In this document: in pieces, positions 45,319 to 54,100 of the stretch
Numbering within the stretch: the first letter of the stretch is position 1
Layout of the letters: each line of letters starts with the position of its first letter
Source: an uncultured Gelidibacter sp.
GTDB lineage: Bacteria; Bacteroidota; Bacteroidia; Flavobacteriales; Flavobacteriaceae
DNA: 64,000 bases
Direction of reading: 5' to 3'
Assembly (NCBI RefSeq): GCF_947500795.1
Contig: NZ_CANMTE010000001.1
Location: 1,107,432-1,171,431 of the forward strand
Made by a program: the position numbers and the translations under genes
Notes under the pieces: model-generated
Told to the model about the DNA's origin: nothing
The model's input: the letters and a program-made list of their open reading frames with translations, nothing else
Database searches by the model: none

Positions 45319-46734
45319 ATGAAGAAGATTTTAACCCTAATTTTAGTATCTGCATTAGGTGGGATAATGACACTTTCTGCCTATAAATTATTTCTAGAAG
45401 AAGATCAAAACGATAACAAAGTAGCGACTTCAAAATCCAGTTTATCTTATTTTCCAACAAGCAACACGGCAGTAGCGTCTTACGGTACAATGTATGCGCC
45501 TGACTTTACCGAGGCTGCGGAAAACGCTGTGCACGCTGTTGTGCACGTTAAAAACACGACCATAAGTAGAGCCCCAATGACGCTCCAGGATTTGTTTATG
45601 GGCAGAAGTACGGAGCGCGCTCAAGTAGGTACTGGGAGTGGTGTCATTATTTCACCTGACGGTTATATCATTACCAACAATCACGTGATTAATGGGTCGC
45701 AACAACTTTCTATTACATTAAATGACAATCAAATTTACGAGGCTGAATTGATTGGTAGTGACGAAAAAACCGACATTGCCTTATTAAAGATTGACGCTAA
45801 AGAAGATTTACCATTTGCAACCTTCGGAAATTCTGACCAGACAAAAGTTGGTGAGTGGGTATTGGCAGTTGGTAACCCGTTTAATTTGACATCTACAGTA
45901 ACTGCGGGTATTATTAGTGCAAAATCTAGAGACTTATCAGGTATAAACGCCCAGTCATTTTTACAAACGGATGCGGCAGTTAACCCTGGAAACTCAGGTG
46001 GCGCCTTGGTAAACACACGTGGAGAGCTTATTGGGATTAATACGGCCATCTCTTCTCAAACAGGTTCTTATATAGGATACTCGTTTGCGGTACCAAGTAA
46101 CATTGCCAGAAAAGTTGTTGAAGACATTATGGAATTCGGAAATGTGCAAAATGGTATTTTAGGTGTTAGAGGTGGCGAGCTTAATAGTAAATCCGCTGAA
46201 ACTTTTGATGTCAAAGCAACCCAAGGGTTTTATGTAAGTGATGTTGAGGAGCGCTCAGGTGCAGCCAAAGCTGGAATTAAAAAAGGTGATATTATTAAGA
46301 AAATTGACAATATTACCATCTCCAAGTTTTCTGATTTAAGTGGTTATTTGAGTACAAAACGCCCTAATGATGTGGTCAATCTGGTGATTATTAGAAATGG
46401 GTCGGAAAAATCGATTCCAGTCACCCTCTCTAAGAGTGAAATCATGACGATTGAGTTTTTGGATATGCAATTGAGAAATATCCCAAGTGATGTTAAAGAA
46501 AGTAACAACATCAGTAACGGGGTGGCAGTTATCAAAAATGAAAATTATGCCCTTTATAAAAACTTGGGTATAAACACAGGATACATCATCACCGAGATCA
46601 ATGGAGAAACGATCAAAAGTGTTGACGACATTGTAAAACTAAAACAAAAGTATGGTGACGCTGTAGAGAAGAATATCAAGAAACTTTCTGTCATCACCAA
46701 TTCAGGACAAAAAGAGAGTTTTATTTTCAGATAA
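45319..46734 (+). CDS. DegP/DegQ (HtrA)-family serine protease with PDZ domains
   Basis: 471 residues with an N-terminal signal or membrane anchor (about 1-22). Chymotrypsin-like domain with the triad H122 (NNHVI), D152 (TDIALL) and S226 (GNSGGAL). A PDZ domain follows (about 275-370, GFYVSDVEERSGAAKAGIKKGD) and a second, shorter PDZ-like region near the C-terminus. The family degrades or refolds misfolded periplasmic proteins. The upstream repeat array suggests regulated, perhaps stress-induced, expression. It ends with a strong terminator. Confidence 0.94.
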   Translation: MKKILTLILVSALGGIMTLSAYKLFLEEDQNDNKVATSKSSLSYFPTSNTAVASYGTMYAPDFTEAAENAVHAVVHVKNTTISRAPMTLQDLFMGRSTERAQVGTGSGVIISPDGYIITNNHVINGSQQLSITLNDNQIYEAELIGSDEKTDIALLKIDAKEDLPFATFGNSDQTKVGEWVLAVGNPFNLTSTVTAGIISAKSRDLSGINAQSFLQTDAAVNPGNSGGALVNTRGELIGINTAISSQTGSYIGYSFAVPSNIARKVVEDIMEFGNVQNGILGVRGGELNSKSAETFDVKATQGFYVSDVEERSGAAKAGIKKGDIIKKIDNITISKFSDLSGYLSTKRPNDVVNLVIIRNGSEKSIPVTLSKSEIMTIEFLDMQLRNIPSDVKESNNISNGVAVIKNENYALYKNLGINTGYIITEINGETIKSVDDIVKLKQKYGDAVEKNIKKLSVITNSGQKESFIFR

Positions 46735-46757
46735 TCGCACATCAAATAGCAAATTAC

Positions 46758-46789
46758 AACCCTTTGAAAGCAATCAATTTCAAAGGGTT
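46758..46789 (+). terminator. Terminator of the DegQ-type gene
   Basis: Perfect 12-bp stem AACCCTTTGAAA (46758-46769) / TTTCAAAGGGTT (46778-46789), 8-base loop, then TTTT. Confidence 0.93.
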
Positions 46790-46830
46790 TTTTACTTCTA
46801 AAAAATATTACGAAAACGTTTGAAATATAT

Positions 46831-46838
46831 TACTTTTG
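46831..46838 (+). promoter_or_regulatory. -7 box (TACTTTTG) of the GAPDH gene
   Basis: Exact TAnnTTTG match 68 bases before the ATG. The leader contains a small perfect hairpin, CTGCC/GGCAG with loop CAAA at 46875-46888. No -33 TTG at standard spacing. Confidence 0.5.
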
Positions 46839-46906
46839 CAATTCCGAATAGTCGGGATAAACACAACAACACGTCTGCCCAAAGGCAGGCACTAAATTTT
46901 TAAACA

Positions 46907-48355
46907 ATGAGTTTGAACGGAACTTATGAGAACGAATTAGCTTTTCAAGCAGACAGACGAAAGGCAACAGTCGAATTTATCAAAATAGTCAGCGATCTTT
47001 GGTATGACAAATCCATAGAGCTTGTTCTATTTAGAAATCCATTAATTGACAGAAATGTTAGTGAAATTTTGAATTTGCATGAATACGCAGGCGCGTTTGT
47101 TCAAAAGCCAATTTCAATTTTCGATTCTGTTGAAATTGCTCAAGCAATTAAATCATTAGATGTACCGCCGGCAAAATTGGACATCGGAAAGCTGACTTAT
47201 GAGTATCATTTAGATGATCAGAAGTATACAAATGCTACTGCGTTTGTAGCTGGAAAACTTAAAGGAGCAAGCAGTTATGAATCTATCACACCTAAAGACG
47301 TTGTGCTTTATGGATTTGGTCGCATTGGACGATTGGTTGCACGCGAATTGATGACTAAAACCGGAAAGGGAACTCAAATGCGTCTGAGAGCCATTGTGAC
47401 CCGAGGAAAAATTGATCAAACTGTATTAGAAAAGAGAGCCGCGTTATTACGTAATGACTCTGTACACGGTGAATTCTCAGGAACCGTAATTGCCGATTTA
47501 AAAAACAGCGCCCTTATCATTAATGGTACTACTGTTAATATTATTTCAGCTAATGCTCCTGAAGATATTGATTATACTAAATATGGTATTAAAGATGCGT
47601 TGGTCATTGATAATACAGGTGCTTTTAGAGATAAGGAAGCCTTAAGCAGACATCTGAAATCAAAAGGTGTTAGCAAAGTTTTACTGACCGCTCCGGGCAA
47701 AGGAATTCCTAATATTGTACATGGTGTTAATCATTTAGAACACAACCCTGATACGGTTGATATTTTCTCTGCCGCATCTTGCACAACAAATGCTATTACG
47801 CCTGTTTTAAAGGCTATTGAGGATACTTTTGGAGTAAAACATGGCCACTTAGAAACGATTCATGCGTATACCAACGATCAGAATTTGGTAGATAATTTTC
47901 ACGATAAATACCGTCGTGGCCGTGCTGCAGGATTAAATATGGTCATCACCGAAACGGGCGCTGGAAGTGCTGTTTCAAAAGCGTTGCCTTCATTGGAAGG
48001 AAAATTAACGTCTAACGCCATTCGTGTTCCTGTACCTAACGGGTCTTTAGCAATTTTAAATCTTGAGTTAGATAAACCAACAACTTTAGATGCGCTAAAC
48101 ACAACCATGAAAAAATATGCTTTGGAAGGAGATCTTGTAGAGCAGATTAAATATGAAATGAGTGATGAATTGGTGTCCAGTGATATTGTAGGATGTTCTG
48201 CACCTTCCATTTATGACAGTAAGGCAACAATAATCCGAACTGATGGTAAAAATGTAGTGTTATACATTTGGTATGATAATGAATATGGCTATAGCCATCA
48301 AGTTATCCGATTAGCAAAATATATTTCTAAAGTAAGACGTTATACATATTATTAA
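46907..48355 (+). CDS. Glyceraldehyde-3-phosphate dehydrogenase, long form
   Basis: 482 residues, about 145 more than classical GapA. The extra N-terminal region (about 1-125) precedes the NAD site YGFGRIGRLVARE (about 135). Catalytic C292 lies in ASCTTNAITP, and the HAYTNDQNL and ETGAGSAVSKALPSLEGK segments are conserved. The long type occurs in Bacteroidota and some proteobacteria and may favour gluconeogenesis or NADP use; the sequence alone does not decide this. It is monocistronic with its own promoter box and terminator. Confidence 0.93.
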   Translation: MSLNGTYENELAFQADRRKATVEFIKIVSDLWYDKSIELVLFRNPLIDRNVSEILNLHEYAGAFVQKPISIFDSVEIAQAIKSLDVPPAKLDIGKLTYEYHLDDQKYTNATAFVAGKLKGASSYESITPKDVVLYGFGRIGRLVARELMTKTGKGTQMRLRAIVTRGKIDQTVLEKRAALLRNDSVHGEFSGTVIADLKNSALIINGTTVNIISANAPEDIDYTKYGIKDALVIDNTGAFRDKEALSRHLKSKGVSKVLLTAPGKGIPNIVHGVNHLEHNPDTVDIFSAASCTTNAITPVLKAIEDTFGVKHGHLETIHAYTNDQNLVDNFHDKYRRGRAAGLNMVITETGAGSAVSKALPSLEGKLTSNAIRVPVPNGSLAILNLELDKPTTLDALNTTMKKYALEGDLVEQIKYEMSDELVSSDIVGCSAPSIYDSKATIIRTDGKNVVLYIWYDNEYGYSHQVIRLAKYISKVRRYTYY

Positions 48356-48394
48356 TAGGTTTAACGTCTAAAACTACACTTTAATCGTATATAA

Positions 48395-48422
48395 AAATAG
48401 CCTCCTACTTGTGAGGCTATTT
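48395..48422 (+). terminator. Terminator of the GAPDH gene
   Basis: AAATAGCCTC (48395-48404) pairs with GAGGCTATTT (48413-48422), followed by GTTTT. It overlaps a longer possible reading frame of the next gene (from 48411), which is one reason to reject that start. Confidence 0.9.
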
Positions 48423-48497
48423 GTTTTAAATATTAGTTCACATCTATATATTTTTTTTATCTTGTCAAATTTTAACTTTATCAGTAAAACTAAACGA

Positions 48498-49115
48498 ATG
48501 CATTCTTTAAAAAACTTAACCTTCACCCTTCTTGCCTTTTTATTTTTTGTAGTAGCTAATGCTCAAGAAACAACAAATGAGGAAGATGACAAATTATCGT
48601 TGACTGAAGGAACTATCGACAACCAATTTGAATATGTTATTCAAAAATCCTACAATTATCAAGAATACAAAAATGTTAAGAAAACCTGGTTGTATGAATT
48701 GAAAGCGCATACACTAGACTCTTTAAAAGCATTACAGAATAATTTAAAATCAACACAAAACACGGTTGATAGTTTAGCACAAGAAATCACATCTTTAAAA
48801 AGCAACTTGTCTGAGACCAAAGCAACATTGGCGGCCACAAATGAAGAAAAAGACAATATGTCTTTGTTTGGTTTACAAATGAGCAAAAGCAACTATAATG
48901 TTCTAATGTGGAGCATCATTGGTGGCTTATTCGCATTGTTATTGTTCTTCATCTATAAATTCAGAAACAGTAATGCTGTAACTAAACTTGCGCAAAAGAC
49001 GTTATTAGAAACGGAAGAAGAATTTGAAGAGCATCGACGCACGGCTTTAGAACGTGAACAAAAAGTAAGGCGTCAACTGCAGGACGAAATCAATAAGCAA
49101 AAGAGCATAAAATAA
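48498..49115 (+). CDS. Exported coiled-coil membrane protein, conserved hypothetical
   Basis: 205 residues from the ATG at 48498. Signal peptide about 1-22 (VVANAQE), an acidic region, a coiled coil (about 68-118, heptads of L/T/S around LKSTQNTVDSLAQEITSL), one transmembrane helix (about 137-157, WSIIGGLFALLLFFIYKF) and a basic helical tail (EHRRTALEREQKVRRQ). It would span a membrane with the coiled coil outside. I do not know its function. Neighbouring trmD may have caused relatives to be misnamed as tRNA methyltransferases; no methyltransferase motif is present. Confidence 0.75.
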   Translation: MHSLKNLTFTLLAFLFFVVANAQETTNEEDDKLSLTEGTIDNQFEYVIQKSYNYQEYKNVKKTWLYELKAHTLDSLKALQNNLKSTQNTVDSLAQEITSLKSNLSETKATLAATNEEKDNMSLFGLQMSKSNYNVLMWSIIGGLFALLLFFIYKFRNSNAVTKLAQKTLLETEEEFEEHRRTALEREQKVRRQLQDEINKQKSIK

Positions 49116-49121
49116 AACACT

Positions 49122-49149
49122 AAAATCTGTAAGTAACCTTACAGATTTT
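49122..49149 (+). terminator. Terminator after the coiled-coil protein gene
   Basis: Perfect 12-bp stem AAAATCTGTAAG (49122-49133) / CTTACAGATTTT (49138-49149) with a 4-base loop and further T residues. It separates this gene from trmD. Confidence 0.93.
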
Positions 49150-49218
49150 TTTTTCTGTGTCTTGAAGCCTAAACACTGATTATATTTTTTTGCATCTTTG
49201 CAGCGTAGACAGAACATC

Positions 49219-49896
49219 ATGCGAATAGATATTATTACCGTATTACCCGAATTACTTAAAAGCCCATTTGAAGCTTCTATCTTGAAACGTGCTATTGAAG
49301 CAGGTTTGGTGGAAGTTCATTTTCATAATTTAAGAGATTATACCACGGACAATTACAAATCTATAGACGACACACAATTTGGTGGTGGCGCCGGAATGGT
49401 AATGATGATTGAGCCCATAGATAAATGCATTTCTAAGCTTAAAGAAGAGCGTGATTATGATGAAATCATTTATATGACACCTGATGGCAACACGTTGAAC
49501 CAAGGCATGGCCAATACCTTATCCTTAAAGGAAAACATTATTATTCTTTGCGGACACTATAAGGGTGTAGACCAACGCGTCAGAGATTTACTCATTACCA
49601 AAGAAATTTCCATTGGCGATTATGTGCTTTCAGGAGGCGAATTGGGAGCTGCAGTATTATGTGATGCTGTCATCAGACTCATTCCAGGAGTGCTAGGAAA
49701 TGAAACCTCGGCATTGACTGATTCCTTTCAAGACAATTTATTGGCACCTCCTATTTATACAAAACCAAGAGAATATAAAGGGATGAAAGTTCCAGAGATT
49801 TTGTTCAGCGGACACTTTGCTAAGATTGAAAAATGGCGTGAAGACAAAGCTTATGAACACACAAAAACAAGACGTCCAGATTTATTGGAAGAGTGA
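49219..49896 (+). CDS. trmD: tRNA (guanine-37-N1)-methyltransferase
   Basis: 225 residues from the ATG at 49219 ([13 protein letters not shown]). A TTG 21 bases earlier opens the frame but adds no conserved sequence. It is a SPOUT-fold enzyme making m1G37 in tRNAs to prevent frameshifts. The knot region is visible: [27 protein letters not shown] and the GGGAGMVM loop near residue 57. A poor -7 box (CATCTTTG) lies 19 bases upstream. It is followed, as in most bacteria, by rplS, here after 231 bp with a separate promoter. Confidence 0.96.
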   Translation: MRIDIITVLPELLKSPFEASILKRAIEAGLVEVHFHNLRDYTTDNYKSIDDTQFGGGAGMVMMIEPIDKCISKLKEERDYDEIIYMTPDGNTLNQGMANTLSLKENIIILCGHYKGVDQRVRDLLITKEISIGDYVLSGGELGAAVLCDAVIRLIPGVLGNETSALTDSFQDNLLAPPIYTKPREYKGMKVPEILFSGHFAKIEKWREDKAYEHTKTRRPDLLEE

Positions 49897-50024
49897 TAAA
49901 GTATTCAGTGGCAGTTTTCAGTATTCAGTGTTCCATATTTGATATTCTACATTCGATAGCAAATCTTCTACATCCAACTTTGACATCTGCCATCAAAATT
50001 CGACAACATTTTATAACAATACTA

Positions 50025-50054
50025 TTGTCTATTATTATTTATTGATTACTTTTG
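50025..50054 (+). promoter_or_regulatory. Promoter of rplS
   Basis: TTG at 50025-50027, 19 bases, TACTTTTG at 50047-50054: both boxes and the spacing match the Bacteroidota housekeeping promoter. It implies a leader of about 65 bases before the rplS ATG. Confidence 0.78.
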
Positions 50055-50127
50055 CATCCACTTTCAGATTAACCTCTGGCGATCTCCGTGAATGTTGGTT
50101 TGGATTAAAATTTAAAAATTAAAAGAA

Positions 50128-50478
50128 ATGAATTCTTTAGTAAAATTTGTACAAGACGAATTTGTAGAAAAAAAAGAATATCCTCAATTCGGCGCTGGTG
50201 ATACAATCACAGTGTACTACGAAATTAGAGAGGGTGAGAAAAAACGTACACAGTTCTTTAAAGGTGTTGTATTACAACGTAAAGGATCTGGAAGTACTGA
50301 AACATTTACTATCCGTAAAATGTCAGGAACTGTTGGTGTAGAGCGTATTTTCCCTATCAACCTTCCTGCGCTTCAAAAAATTGAAGTGAACAAGAAAGGT
50401 AAAGTTAGACGCGCACGTATCTTCTACTTTAGAGGTCTTACTGGTAAGAAAGCAAGAATCAAAGAAAGAAGAGGATAG
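50128..50478 (+). CDS. rplS: 50S ribosomal protein L19
   Basis: 116 residues, normal length. L19 lies at the subunit interface of the ribosome. Conserved segments are FGAGDTITVYYEIREGEKKRT-type N-terminus, KGVVLQRKGSG, TFTIRKMSG, VGVERIFPINLP and the basic C-terminal VRRARIFYFRGLTGKKARIK. It has its own promoter and terminator, so it is decoupled from trmD. Confidence 0.98.
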   Translation: MNSLVKFVQDEFVEKKEYPQFGAGDTITVYYEIREGEKKRTQFFKGVVLQRKGSGSTETFTIRKMSGTVGVERIFPINLPALQKIEVNKKGKVRRARIFYFRGLTGKKARIKERRG

Positions 50479-50500
50479 ACTCCTTAAACTTACTTTATAT

Positions 50501-50527
50501 AAAAGCCTTGATCATCTCAAGGCTTTT
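50501..50527 (+). terminator. Terminator of rplS
   Basis: AAAAGCCTTG (50501-50510) pairs with CAAGGCTTTT (50518-50527) around a 7-base loop, followed by T residues. Confidence 0.93.
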
Positions 50528-50605
50528 TTTTATGAACAAATGTTAATAACCAGCGTTCATAACCCGTTGAAAACTAAACTCTTCATATCCTTTGCCACTC
50601 GGGTT

Positions 50606-51135
50606 TATTTTTGTAACTTAGTAAAACGATTCGATAACAACCTTGTGTTGGTTTCAACGTAAGAAATTGAACTTAATTTGAATTGCATAAAGTACGTTCT
50701 TTATTAGTTTGTTTTTTGAGATCTTTTATTTGTCGCATGCAAATGCGTACAGTTAAAAAATCATGATACTTTAAGAAGTGCAGCATGCTTAGGCAGGTTG
50801 TAACTGGTAAGGTTGAAAGTTTCCAAAGATGGTCGCAACGAAAGTGTACACCAAGGTAGGAAGCAATGTGTTGGACATTGTTGTTTGTGAAAACGAATTG
50901 CAAAAGATAATACATCAAGAAAAACAGCACATTGAAACATTTCGCTAATATGTCAATACATTTTGAAAGTTAGAGGATGTTTTATTGAAATAGAATAACT
51001 TGAATTGAAAAAGACGATTGTAAAATGTGAGTTTTAGTCGGCTGATTTAGCAGCAATGCTAATTAGATCACGTTACTATTTCAAAGAAAGCCATGTCAAG
51101 GTAGTTTAGCTACAATGATATGGCTTTTGTTTTTT
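50606..51135 (+). ncRNA. Candidate noncoding transcript between rplS and the GT2-GH locus
   Basis: The 690-bp gap after rplS holds no credible gene; stops are frequent in all rightward frames. An exact -7 box TATTTTTG is at 50606-50613 (a -33 TTG is missing). The region ends in a strong rightward terminator at 51087-51127, although rplS already has its own terminator, so a separate rightward transcript of about 510 bases is implied. Local structure includes CGCAT-GCAA-ATGCG at 50734-50747. It is not recognisable as tmRNA, RNase P RNA or SRP RNA. A 39-codon frame (50829-50948) lies inside. Confidence 0.4.
51087..51127 (+). terminator. Strong rightward terminator with no assigned gene
   Basis: AAAGCCAT (51087-51094) pairs with ATGGCTTT (51120-51127); the stem continues GTCA/TGAT and ends in an inner hairpin GTAG-TTTAG-CTAC. 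TTTTGTTTTTT follows on the plus strand. The minus-strand side lacks a U-tail, so it serves a rightward transcript. Confidence 0.85.
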
Positions 51136-51168
51136 ATAGTATTTGAGTGAAGATAATATCACCATAAA

Positions 51169-54100
51169 TTATTCTCGATAATAAGGCGTATTCAAGGTTG
51201 TAATTGTGGATGTTACTATGTTATCTTTAATTAAGGACAACTGTAAACGATAATTTGTGTAATTTTCAGGTATATCTAATACTAAAAAAGAATTATGTCC
51301 CACCTCTTTAATATTGATATAATTTCCATAAGAATCAGATTCCACCAAACCCCATTCTAAAATTATTTCTTCATTAGTCTCTATTTCCTTCCAACCACCC
51401 TCAGGATCATAAATCATTGCATAATAGTAAGCATAACTATTAGATTTAATAAATTCTAATCTTTTTAAGATTCTAATTGGTTGTGGTAAAACTTTTATGT
51501 TTTTAGGCTTTATCATCTCTTTCAATGCATAAAATTCATGCTTTTTTCTACCCTTTCTATCAATAAGCCCGTCAAAGGTCAATTTCCCGATTTGATACTG
51601 GTCCTGCCAATTTCGAATGTAATAACTGTTAACTACGGCATCGTCTTTTAATTTTTGCAAAAATGGAACCGAAATATCACTATAGATATAAGGTAAAGGA
51701 AGTGAATGAATCGTTTCTAAAGCTCTTTTTGGATCTGTAGGATCGTTAACTATCAATCCTAAACCATCCAAATATGGTAGAGATTTTAAAAGTTGATTTT
51801 TAATCGTTACATCTTTGTCGTTTAAGATATAATCGATGATTATAGGTCTAGAAGGGTCAACTTTTCTAATTTCGGAAGTTAATTGTTGCAACCATAAAGC
51901 GTATGCTTTTAGATGATGTGATCTTATTGGCACGTTATAAAGTGACGTATATTTTGAAAATAAATCATTTTGTAAATGCCAAGAGATAATATGGTCATAA
52001 TTTTTATATCTCATAATCAAATCAATAATTTGATCCTTAAGCAATGTTGAAGAAATTGAATCTTCTACAAAATTCAAGTGCTCTGGAATCCAAAAACCTA
52101 ACGATAGATTCAAATCAAACTCTTTGGATATAGTAGTTACATTATAATCATAGGTGCCATTGGACGTATAATTTATCGTGTTTAAACCTAAGTCCTTTAT
52201 ACTTTTAAAGTTAGATTCAAGATATGACCTGGTCAATACATGGTAGTCCTGATTCCATTTTTGACCATTTTTCATGTTTATTCCTTGAATCCCTTTTAGC
52301 ATCGGTAATTTCTTTTTGGAAACGTTGGACACTGTATCAATTTTAAATCTTTTCTCAAATAAATATGACGGAATACTCTCTTCTTTAAAGACTAAATTCA
52401 CATTGTCCACATCAGCAATGGTCCAATTTAAATAGGAATCTCCTTCTGAACCATCCGGCATATTATTGTCAACATTGGAATTGAAATATACAATTGCATC
52501 TATTCCTTTATAATTATTATTTATTTCCTCCAAAGCATTTTCTAACCATATTTTTTGATATTTGGGATCGTAATAAGTTCCGAATTCAGACAACATGATT
52601 GGAATATTTTCCAACTTTTCAAATTCCACATGATAGGGTTCATACAATGATTTGAATGAATTGTATATTTCAGTTTCATCATGCGTGGCATAATTCAACA
52701 AATTCACACTTACCCAATCTACATAACGATCACCCGGAAAAAAGTTCGTGACATTTTTTGGTTTCCATGGGTTGTAAACCCAAATAACATTGTTGGCCTC
52801 CTGTTCTCTAAAAATATTCCAAACATGAATCCAAGATTTTTTAAAATTTTCGGCAGCGTTGTCACGATCATCATACCACTGATAAAATGGATTATCAAAT
52901 TCATGAGCAAATCTAAGAAAGACTGGCCCTTCCAAATTCTTAATTTGCTTTGCAAATTTTGCTATAAAATCATCAAAAAAGCCACTTATAATGGAGTCGT
53001 ACACATGACCTCTAAACGGTGTATCATCGTTAAATGAATTAACCCATGGTTCCCATGTAATCATAGGAAGTGCTTTTTGTTGGTAAACTTGGTGAAATTT
53101 CTTTTCTGGAAAAGTGTTTAAGGACGACTTGTCCCAAGCCAAATAAAAAGACACAATATCTACGTCCTGCTTAATAGCTTTCGAAAACTCTGATACCATT
53201 GAAAGGTCACTCATACCATTATCCTCTACCGGCGCAAAAACACCCACATACTTAGTCTTTTTTGCTAATACTTCCTCATACACTATCCCCTCAAGTTTTG
53301 TCTGTTCTTGTTTGTAATTATAATAGCCCGCAGAAATAAGAACAAAAGCTATGACAAGTAAGGCTGATTTTTGCCATATATTAAAAATGAACCGTTCTAT
53401 TTTGGATTCCTGGTTAAAATTAGCATCTAACTTCTTTCGATCACTAATTGCAGTCATATTGAATTGATAGGCAAAGTGCAAGGTATAAAACATAACCATA
53501 GCATTCCACAATGCAAACCCAGACATAAATATAGAGAATGGCGTAAAGTCTCTATACAATCCATACGCGATTGCAATAATACAGAGCAACCCCGTAATGA
53601 GATTTGGTAGAACTACTAAGAAACTTGTTTTTTGATCATCTTCTTTTACGGTAGGTAGATACGGAACCTTCTTTCTGATAATGGTATAAAACAACCCAAT
53701 TAGATAAATACTCCATGAGATTTGCATTAACAATCCACCCAATAGATGCATCCCACGCTCCCCTTTATTAATTACCCATTTTTGTACGAAGAACCTAATT
53801 CCTAAAATGGAAACAATAACCGGTAATAAAATTAAGCCATAACTGATGACATTCCCTTTCCATGGTGTTGTAGAAGTGAAGAGTGCAATTAATGGAATTA
53901 AAATGCTTATTAGAAATATGAAACCAGTTAAATAATGAAAAGGTAGAATACCGTAATGCAGTTTTTGACGCCAGGTTAATTTGTTGAATACTTTAGGAAA
54001 AACGGAAACCAAAAGTTCTAATGTACCACGCGACCATTTTAATTGTTGTTTAAAATATGAAGTCAAAGTTGAAGGAGCTAACCCTTCAGAAAGAACTTTA

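Noticed and set aside
48411..48497. 29-residue N-terminal extension of the coiled-coil protein
   Set aside because: The frame begins inside the GAPDH terminator, and the ATG at 48498 gives a normal signal peptide.
50673..50930. 85-codon leftward open frame in the gap after rplS
   Set aside because: Its composition (many C, H, F and no recognisable pattern) is unlike the neighbouring genes, there is no promoter or conserved start, and the strong terminator shows that the relevant transcript is rightward.
50829..50948. 39-codon rightward frame starting MVATKVYTKVGSN
   Set aside because: The composition is protein-like, but it is too short to separate from chance. It has no homology I recognise and lies inside the candidate noncoding transcript; kept only as a note.
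51087..51127. Terminator of the GT2-GH fusion gene
   Set aside because: On the minus strand the hairpin is not followed by a U-tract; the T-run is on the plus-strand side.
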